Origin: CAZADA01 sp964526675
GTDB lineage: Bacteria > Pseudomonadota > Alphaproteobacteria > Caulobacterales > Maricaulaceae
Reading direction: 5' to 3'
Length of the DNA stretch: 64,000 nucleotides
Assembly: GCA_964526675.1 (NCBI GenBank)
Contig: CAZGLY010000011.1
Span: 1 to 64,000 of the forward strand
Part shown: positions 58,678 through 64,000 of the stretch, in pieces
Layout: each line of letters opens with the position of its first letter
Position numbering within the stretch: position 1 is the stretch's first letter
Translations under genes and position numbers: made by a program
Notes under the pieces: model-generated
Seen by the model: only the letters and a program-made list of their open reading frames with translations
Databases searched by the model: none
What the model was told of the DNA's origin: nothing

Positions 58678-59298
58678 TTACTTCGACTTTTTCTTATCCG
58701 CTGCTTTTTTTGAACTCTTAGCCGGCTTCTTCGGCTTTTCGAGCTTGGGCTTCGCCGCCTTCACCTTCTCCGTCTTCTTCACTTTTTTCTTCGGCTTTTT
58801 GGCCTTTGGCGCCGGCGGCTCTTCGGTCTCCGGCGCGTCAAGCACGCGCGCGATCCGCTGCAGCGCGTCGATGAAGGCCGCCCGCTTCGCCCGCGGCAAG
58901 GCGTGCATGATCGCGTCGTCCGCGGCGTTGACTTGGGGGCGCGCGTGGTCGAGGGCGGCGCGGCCATTGTCCGTCAGGCGCACCGTGTTGGCGCGGGCGT
59001 CGGACATGGCGCGTTCACGGATGATCAGCGCCCGGTCGGACATGCGCGCGACAAGTTCCGCCAAGGTTGATCGATCGATGCCGGTGGCTCGCACCAGCTG
59101 GGTCTGGGTCAACCCTTCATTCGCCGCCACGGCGTTGAGCACCGCGAATTGGCGCTGGGTGATCGCCCCATCCGCCAACGCTTCGGCGTAGCGGTCCGCG
59201 GCGAATTGCTGCGCCCGGTGGATCAAATGGCTGGCGGAGCCTGACAAATCAAATGTCTCCACGGCTTCGTCCAGTTCACGGTCAAGAGTGTCAGTCAT
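58678..59298 (-). CDS. MarR family regulator with lysine-rich tail
   Basis: The protein has 206 residues. The winged-helix domain spans about 30-150: AITQRQFAVLNAVAANEGLTQTQLVRATGI, then DRSTLAELVARMSDRALIIRERAMSDARANTVRLTDNG (in pieces), standard MarR. After residue 160 the tail is Ala/Pro/Lys-rich, with about 22 lysines in the last 42 residues, similar to histone H1 or HU-tail sequences, so nonspecific DNA contacts are likely. Target genes unknown. ATG at 59298; the GTG before it is an alternative. It is divergent from the Nudix gene. Confidence 0.88.
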   Translation of the reverse strand: MTDTLDRELDEAVETFDLSGSASHLIHRAQQFAADRYAEALADGAITQRQFAVLNAVAANEGLTQTQLVRATGIDRSTLAELVARMSDRALIIRERAMSDARANTVRLTDNGRAALDHARPQVNAADDAIMHALPRAKRAAFIDALQRIARVLDAPETEEPPAPKAKKPKKKVKKTEKVKAAKPKLEKPKKPAKSSKKAADKKKSK

Positions 59299-59498
59299 CA
59301 CGCGCCTCGCGTCATCGCCTTATGCAGTGAGCGGCCAGGGTGATGAGGTAACACCACAATGCGGCGGGAGTTTAACATGATCACGCAGTGTGTTGGGCAT
59401 TTTCGTCCGAGTCCGGGCCAATTCCCTACTGAATGGTAAACAACGCGACGCGCTGCGGCACTGGACGGCCCGCGCCGGGCCGCCCACACTGGCGCGTC

Positions 59499-60017
59499 AT
59501 GACGTCCGCCCCATCTTTCAGCCAGCGTGTACCCGACGGCGATGATCGTCCGCGCCGCGTGTGCGACGCGTGCGGGTTCGTCGACTATGTCAATCCGCGG
59601 ATTGTGGCGGGGTCCGTGTGCGTGGGCGTCGACGGCCGCATCCTGCTGTGCCGGCGCGCGATCGAGCCGCGCCGCGGCTTCTGGACGCTTCCGGCCGGCT
59701 ATATGGAGGAGGGCGAGAGCGTGGAGGACGCCGCCCGTCGCGAAGCGCACGAGGAGGCCCATGCGCAGATCGCGATCGACGCGCTGTTGGGCGTCTACTC
59801 CATTCCCCGCATCAGCCAAGTGCAGCTCATGTTTCGAGCCCGGTTGGAGTCCGATGTCGCGGCCGGGCCCGAGAGCGCTGAGGTCCAGCTTTTCGCCTGG
59901 GACGACCTTCCGTGGACGGACCTTGCTTTCCCGACGGTCGGTTGGGCGTTGGAGGATTGGCGCGCCACCATGGGCGCGACGGGGTTCGCGCCCTTTGTGC
60001 GCGCGGCGGCGTCCTAG
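59499..60017 (+). CDS. Nudix hydrolase
   Basis: The 172-residue protein has a half zinc ribbon (CDACGFVDYVNPR) and then the Nudix box GYMEEGESVEDAARREAHEEAHA. ADP-ribose or nucleoside-diphosphate-sugar type hydrolases of this build are common in alphaproteobacteria; the N-terminal second CxxC of NudC is absent, so NADH or NAD-capped RNA is less likely as a substrate. The ATG is set by the MTSxP start; no strong ribosome site. It converges with yciB, ten bases apart. Confidence 0.87.
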   Translation: MTSAPSFSQRVPDGDDRPRRVCDACGFVDYVNPRIVAGSVCVGVDGRILLCRRAIEPRRGFWTLPAGYMEEGESVEDAARREAHEEAHAQIAIDALLGVYSIPRISQVQLMFRARLESDVAAGPESAEVQLFAWDDLPWTDLAFPTVGWALEDWRATMGATGFAPFVRAAAS

Positions 60018-60026
60018 GCGCTCAGC

Positions 60027-60728
60027 CTAGGGCGCGCTCGGGGGCGGCGCCTCTGCGGACCCGGCGTGCTTCAATGTGATCGGCAAATTAATGAGCGCAA
60101 AGACAAAGGTGAGTGGCAAGACGCCCAACACCTTGAAGTTCGCCCAGAACGTTTCGGCGTCCAGTCCGGTCCAGCGCAACCAGAACGCGTCTTCGGGCGG
60201 GTAGGCGAGCACGAGGTTGAGAACGCCTAAGAACACAAACCATCCGGCCCACCGCAGCGCCAGAATGTTCCAAATCCGCTCCGGCAGGGTGAACACGGCG
60301 CCGAAGAAGAGTTTCCACACATTGCGTCCAACAACGAAGCCGCCAAGGATCGCCGTGGCGAAGAGCCCGTTGATGATGGTGGGTTTCACATAGGCGAAGT
60401 CGTCGGCGTACTCCGAGCCGGCGAGCCGGAAGACCAGCGACAGCGCGCCGAACAACAGAACGATCACCGTGGTGATGATCAGCATGGGCGGCAGACGATC
60501 TTGCGTGGCCTTCGCGACGATTACCGCGGCCACAGCCGCCACCATGTAGATGCCGGTAGCCCAAAACACCGCGTCGTCGCCGGCGATGGCCTTGGCGATG
60601 TTGTAGCCGGCCACGAACACGATCACCGGGCCAATATCGACCAGGAGTTTGAGCGCGCCGGCGCGCGTGTGTTCCGCGCCGTCCCGCGAGACGTCAGCGG
60701 TGGGTTCGGCGGCTTTGGTGTCGGTCAT
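60027..60728 (-). CDS. yciB: Septation protein A family inner-membrane protein
   Basis: The 233-residue, five-helix protein of the YciB/IspZ family is linked to cell envelope and septation. Matches: LLVDIGPVIVFVAGYN, GIYMVAAVAAVIVA, VFRLAGSEYADDFAYVKPTIINGLFA (in pieces), GRNVWKLFFGAVFTLPERIW and WLRWTGLDAETFWANFKVLG. The ATG at 60728 is followed by a charged lead segment. It is downstream of ftsY on the same strand, a conserved order. Confidence 0.94.
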   Translation of the reverse strand: MTDTKAAEPTADVSRDGAEHTRAGALKLLVDIGPVIVFVAGYNIAKAIAGDDAVFWATGIYMVAAVAAVIVAKATQDRLPPMLIITTVIVLLFGALSLVFRLAGSEYADDFAYVKPTIINGLFATAILGGFVVGRNVWKLFFGAVFTLPERIWNILALRWAGWFVFLGVLNLVLAYPPEDAFWLRWTGLDAETFWANFKVLGVLPLTFVFALINLPITLKHAGSAEAPPPSAP

Positions 60729-60829
60729 TCAGTTCTCCTGTGCGCGGGGGGCGCCCGGCGCGGTGGCGTTGTTGCTCTAGCATACGCGCGGCGCCGCCAA
60801 TCCGATTAGCGCGGCCGCCGGTCTTGTGA

Positions 60830-61984
60830 TCAGGCTTTGGCGTCCGCCGTTTCCGACGCCGCCAGCGCCTCCGCGAAAGCGTTTGCGGAAAAGGGCTGCA
60901 AGTCGTCGACGCCTTCGCCCACGCCGGCGAAGTAAATCGGCAAATCCGGATGCTTGTCCGCCAGCGCCACCAGCACGCCGCCTTTCGCCGTCCCGTCGAG
61001 CTTGGTCATGATCAAGCCGGTGACGTCGCCCGCGTCGCGGAACGCCGCCGCTTGCGACAACGCGTTCTGACCCACAGTCGCGTCCAGCACGAGCAAGGAG
61101 TGGTGGGGCGCGCTCTCATCGTGTTTCTTCAAGACGCGCACGATCTTCTTCAGCTCGTCCATGAGCTGGGCCTTGTTCTGAAGACGCCCGGCGGTGTCCA
61201 CCAGAAGCACGTCCGCGTCCTCCGCGACGGCGCGTTCGTAGGCCTCGTAGACCAAACCCGCCGCGTCGGAGCCAAGCGGCTTCGCGACCACGGCGCAGCC
61301 TGTGCGCTCGCCCCAGACTTGAAGCTGTTCGATGGCGGCGGCGCGAAATGTGTCCCCGGCGGCCAGGACCACCTTGCGTCCCTCGCGGGCGATCAGCGCC
61401 GCGATCTTGCCGAGCGTCGTCGTCTTGCCGGCGCCGTTGACCCCCACAAACATCACCACTTGCGGCCGGGCGCCGGACAGATCCAACGGCGCCTCATGCG
61501 GCGCCAGCGTCTCGGAAATGACGGCGGCCATCGCGGAGCGCACATCCGCGTCGCTGACCTCTTTGTCGAACTTATCCTTGGCCAAACGCGCGATGACCCG
61601 TCCCGTCGGCGCGGCGCCCAGGTCCGCGGCGAGCAACACGTCCTCCAACTCTTCCAGCGCGGCGTCGTCCAACCGGCGTTTGGCGAAGAGGGCGGACACG
61701 GAGTCGCTTAAGCGCGACGACGAGCGCTTGAGGCCCTGGGCCATGCGCGCGAAGAACCCGCGCTGGGCGTCGTTGGGCTGTCCGGGCGCCGCCTCATCCG
61801 GAGCCGGCGCTGCGTCTGTCTCCGTCGGGGCCGCGTCGGCCGGCGTTTCCGCGGACGCGTTGCTCTCAAGCGGTTGTTCGGCTGTGGGCTCTGCGGTGTC
61901 CGGCTCGCGGGCGTCCTCGGCGTCGGCGGTTGCGGACGGCTCCGGCGCGGTCTCGGGTTTGCGTTTGCCCCAGCGGAAGATCAC
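60830..61984 (-). CDS. ftsY: Signal recognition particle receptor FtsY
   Basis: This 384-residue SRP-type GTPase docks ribosomes making membrane proteins to the translocon. It has an acidic, Ala/Pro/Glu-rich A domain (1-90), then the NG domain with P loop VGVNGAGKTTTLGKIA, DTFRAAAIEQL, LVDTAGRLQNK and GQNALSQAAAF followed by TKLDGTAKGG. The start is GTG overlapping the mtaB stop (GTGA), so the two are coupled. Confidence 0.96.
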   Translation of the reverse strand: MIFRWGKRKPETAPEPSATADAEDAREPDTAEPTAEQPLESNASAETPADAAPTETDAAPAPDEAAPGQPNDAQRGFFARMAQGLKRSSSRLSDSVSALFAKRRLDDAALEELEDVLLAADLGAAPTGRVIARLAKDKFDKEVSDADVRSAMAAVISETLAPHEAPLDLSGARPQVVMFVGVNGAGKTTTLGKIAALIAREGRKVVLAAGDTFRAAAIEQLQVWGERTGCAVVAKPLGSDAAGLVYEAYERAVAEDADVLLVDTAGRLQNKAQLMDELKKIVRVLKKHDESAPHHSLLVLDATVGQNALSQAAAFRDAGDVTGLIMTKLDGTAKGGVLVALADKHPDLPIYFAGVGEGVDDLQPFSANAFAEALAASETADAKA

Positions 61985-63342
61985 GTCAGCGCCCCCTGCG
62001 CCTTGCCGGTCAGGGCGCGACCGTCGTGGCCGGTCACCCGCATGGACACACAGTCGCCAGGGATCGCCTCCGTCCCGATGAGACGGGCTTCGGTAAAGTC
62101 CGCAAGACGTCCCATCAGGCCGTCGGGCCCGGCCCGTTCAATCAAGACGTCGCGGACCCCGCCCACATGGCCGTTCAAATGGCGCGAGAGCGCGGCTGCG
62201 CCCGCCGCCCGCAGACGGCCCGCCCGCTCTTTGATGACGGCGCGGGGGAGCTGCGGCATACGCGCCGCCGGCGTTCCCGGACGCGGGCTGAACGGAAACA
62301 CGTGGACGTAGGCCAGGCCGCAGGCGTTCACCAGCGCGAGGGAGTTCGCGAACATCGCGTCGGTTTCCGTCGGGAAGCCGGCGATCAGATCCGCGCCAAA
62401 GGCGATGTCGGGACGGGCGGCGCGCAGTCGCGCGCACAGCGCGACGGCGTCCGCACGGCGATGCCGTCTCGCCATGCGTTTGAGGATCATGTCGTCGCCG
62501 GCCTGCAGCGACAGATGCAGGTGCGGCGCGACCCGCGGCTCATGAGCGACAAAGTCGTAAAGCTCCGGGTCGATCTCGATCGCATCCAGGGACGACAGCC
62601 GCAGTCTGGGCAAATCCGGGACATGCCGCAGAATCCGCCGCACCAACGCGCCCAGTTTGGGCGATCCGGGCAAGTCGTGTCCCCAGCTCGTAATGTCCAC
62701 GCCGGTCAGCACAATCTCACGATGGCCCGCGTCGACCAGACGCCGCGCTTCGTCGACCACCACGCCGGCGGGCGTCGAACGCGAATTGCCGCGGCCATAG
62801 GGGATCACGCAGAACGTGCAGCGATGATCGCAGCCGTTCTGCACTTCCAAATTTGCGCGCGCGCGGGGCTGAGCTGTCGCCGGCGCGCCCGAGGGCGGAA
62901 CCGCGGTCTCACGCAGCGCCATAATGTCGGAGACGCGCACGCGGTCGCCGTCGTCACGATGCGAAGCGCGCGCGAGCTCCGCCCACGTTTCGGCGCGCAT
63001 TTTCTCGGCGTTGCCCAGCGCCACATCGACTTCGGGCATGGAGGCAAAGCTCGCGGGGTCGATTTGAACCGCACATCCGGTGACCACGATCCGGCTCCGC
63101 GGCCGTTCGCGGCGCAGCCGGCGGACGGCTTGGCGCGCTTGGCGGGCGGCCTCCCCTGTGACCGCGCAGGTGTTCACGACCACCAGGTCCTCCGCGCCGC
63201 CCGCCGCGCCTGCGAGGCGCGCGATCGCGTCGCTCTCGGCCGCGTTGAGCCGACAGCCGAACGTCACCGTCTCCACACGTCCTCCGGCGTCTTCCGGCGA
63301 CGTGTCCGCGGGGCGGGGCGAGGCGAGGGCTTCGGTGGTCAT
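61981..63342 (-). CDS. mtaB: tRNA t6A37 methylthiotransferase MtaB
   Basis: This 453-residue radical SAM enzyme converts t6A37 to ms2t6A in tRNA. N-terminal MTTase domain cysteines Cys30 (FGCRLN), Cys59 (NTCAVT) and Cys90 (TGCAVQ) hold one cluster; the radical SAM motif CDHRCTFC has Cys171, Cys175 and Cys178. IPYGRGNSRSTP, GVDITSWGHD and LSLQAGDDMILKRMARRH are typical of the MtaB branch; a TRAM-like end follows. Between dapF and ftsY on the same strand, a conserved order. Confidence 0.95.
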   Translation of the reverse strand: MTTEALASPRPADTSPEDAGGRVETVTFGCRLNAAESDAIARLAGAAGGAEDLVVVNTCAVTGEAARQARQAVRRLRRERPRSRIVVTGCAVQIDPASFASMPEVDVALGNAEKMRAETWAELARASHRDDGDRVRVSDIMALRETAVPPSGAPATAQPRARANLEVQNGCDHRCTFCVIPYGRGNSRSTPAGVVVDEARRLVDAGHREIVLTGVDITSWGHDLPGSPKLGALVRRILRHVPDLPRLRLSSLDAIEIDPELYDFVAHEPRVAPHLHLSLQAGDDMILKRMARRHRRADAVALCARLRAARPDIAFGADLIAGFPTETDAMFANSLALVNACGLAYVHVFPFSPRPGTPAARMPQLPRAVIKERAGRLRAAGAAALSRHLNGHVGGVRDVLIERAGPDGLMGRLADFTEARLIGTEAIPGDCVSMRVTGHDGRALTGKAQGALT

Positions 63343-63464
63343 CGCGACGGAAGCTGGGCGTGGCCGGACGGCGCGTCAAGCGCCACGACCCCTGGTCTTC
63401 GCGGCGGCTGAACCCATGTTGCCATGCAACGTTCCCACGCACCATGGCCACGAGGAGGCTTGCT

Positions 63465-63914
63465 TTGACGGCGCTTGCTGACGGATCCAACCGCGCCTTC
63501 GCTTGGCGTGTCTTTGTGGATGCGCCGCGCTCGGCCGTGTGGCGGCTGTGGAGCGAGGTCGCGCTCTGGCCGGAATGGGACGCGGAGGTGCGTTCGGCCG
63601 AACTCGACGGTCCCTACGAGGCGGGGACGCGTGGGATGCTGACGCCCACGCGAGGACAGCCGTCCCACTTTTACATTGAGGAGTGCGCGCCGGGCGAACA
63701 CACCGTGGTCGTTGTGGCGATGCCGATGGCGCGGCTGGTGATGACGCGCCGGTTCCTGGACGGTTCTGTGGTCGAGCATGCGGTGACGTTCGAGGGGCCG
63801 TTGGCGGGCCTTTGGGCGGCGTTGTTCGGCCCGCGCTTTCGTGCGGCGTTGCCCAAGGCCATGGAGCAGCTGCGGGTCATGGCGGAGTTGGCGGCGCGCG
63901 AACCGCACGACTAA
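63465..63914 (+). CDS. SRPBCC (START-like) family protein
   Basis: This protein of about 149 residues has the SRPBCC fold: RVFVDAPRSAVWRLWSEVALWPEWDAEVRSAELDG at the start (in pieces), the usual first strand and helices of polyketide cyclase/dehydratase-like lipid-binding domains, then a beta sheet and a long C-terminal helix (AALPKAMEQLRVMAELA). Start TTG 63465 was chosen because AGGAGG is six to seven bases before it; the ATG at 63444 has no such site. Ligand unknown. It is a plus-strand insertion between dapF and mtaB. Confidence 0.78.
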   Translation: MTALADGSNRAFAWRVFVDAPRSAVWRLWSEVALWPEWDAEVRSAELDGPYEAGTRGMLTPTRGQPSHFYIEECAPGEHTVVVVAMPMARLVMTRRFLDGSVVEHAVTFEGPLAGLWAALFGPRFRAALPKAMEQLRVMAELAAREPHD

Positions 63915-63938
63915 CACCCGCGTCGTTCGGCGCGATGT

Positions 63939-64000
63939 CTATGCGGTTTCGCGCGTCATGTCGGTCGCAAACTCAAGCTCGACGGGGCCGGTCATCCGGA
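63939..64000 (-). CDS. dapF: Diaminopimelate epimerase, C-terminal fragment
   Basis: Only the last 19 codons are in the window, and the gene continues past the right edge. On the minus strand the frame reads RMTGPVELEFATDMTRETA and stops; MTGPVxxxF is the conserved end of DapF, which converts LL- to meso-diaminopimelate for lysine and cell wall. dapF next to mtaB is the usual alphaproteobacterial order, which supports the call on this short piece. Confidence 0.72.
   Translation of the reverse strand, partial: RMTGPVELEFATDMTRETA

Noticed and set aside
58588..58713. A 41-codon plus-strand frame (MAMFTASGADTP...) with AAAGG upstream
   Set aside because: It overlaps the end of the MarR gene and its last third is the antisense of the lysine-rich tail; the ribosome site alone is too little.
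1..64000. tRNA, rRNA or CRISPR arrays
   Set aside because: I looked for T-loop-like GGTTCGAATCC stretches, rRNA-like segments and regularly spaced repeats in the gaps and found none; a covariance-model scan would be more sensitive.

Overview
The window reads as a high-GC alphaproteobacterial chromosome segment. Many genes are lineage markers: TrcR (DUF1013), paired DUF465 proteins, DUF1192, DUF1465, DUF2794, DUF1223, COQ9, a separately encoded transhydrogenase alpha-2 subunit, and several gene blocks known from that class (nadD-rsfS-rlmH-envC-ctpA-deacetylase-rppH; rpsU facing COQ9; DUF465-purE-purK; quinone reductase-DUF1192-DUF1465-rpmE; acn-ccmABCDG; yciB-ftsY-mtaB-dapF). I cannot fix the order or genus from sequence alone. 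A run of exactly 100 N at 12281-12380 shows that this is a scaffolded draft assembly. No rRNA, tRNA, CRISPR array, transposase or integrase was recognised.

Region by region. 1-6430 holds an unusually loose F1-ATPase cluster (atpA end, atpG, atpD, atpC); a lipoprotein gene, a reverse-strand small membrane protein, an unknown 311-aa protein and a PH-domain membrane protein sit between the subunit genes. 6492-15256 (minus) is an envelope, ribosome and RNA maintenance block: rppH, a polysaccharide deacetylase with a histidine-rich linker, ctpA, an EnvC-like murein hydrolase activator, rlmH, rsfS (cut by the gap), an orphan egtD, nadD and obgE. 15423-25657 carries a methyltransferase, a YgjP-type protease, an RND efflux pair, and the transhydrogenase genes pntA2 and pntB separated by two outer-membrane barrel genes.

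25845-36025 contains a hybrid histidine kinase, rpsU (apparently with an ATC start codon), COQ9, an excisionase-like HTH protein, purEK, a diguanylate cyclase, two DUF465 genes and a compact chemotaxis group (cheR-cheB-cheY facing an MCP whose C terminus is a CheR-docking-type peptide). 36140-44547 carries an SDR, trcR, a quinone reductase, DUF1192, DUF1465, rpmE, a paraoxonase-like lactonase, cobB, two envelope proteins and a low-molecular-weight phosphatase. 44640-46088 is an alkaline-phosphatase-superfamily-like gene with its own near-consensus -10 box and a strong terminator.

46375-64000 holds thpR, an aldo/keto reductase, a BI-1 protein, DUF2794, an AEC transporter, DUF1223, a nitroreductase, acnA, cytochrome c maturation genes ccmABCDG joined by GTGA overlaps, a MarR regulator with a histone-H1-like lysine tail, a Nudix hydrolase, yciB, ftsY, mtaB, an SRPBCC protein and the end of dapF.

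Most of the window is ordinary housekeeping in conserved order. The parts most worth a second look are the non-ATG/GTG/TTG start of rpsU, the foreign genes inside the atp cluster, the split pnt locus, the histidine-rich linker in the deacetylase, the lysine tail on the MarR protein, and hairpin-bearing leaders before obgE and pntB.
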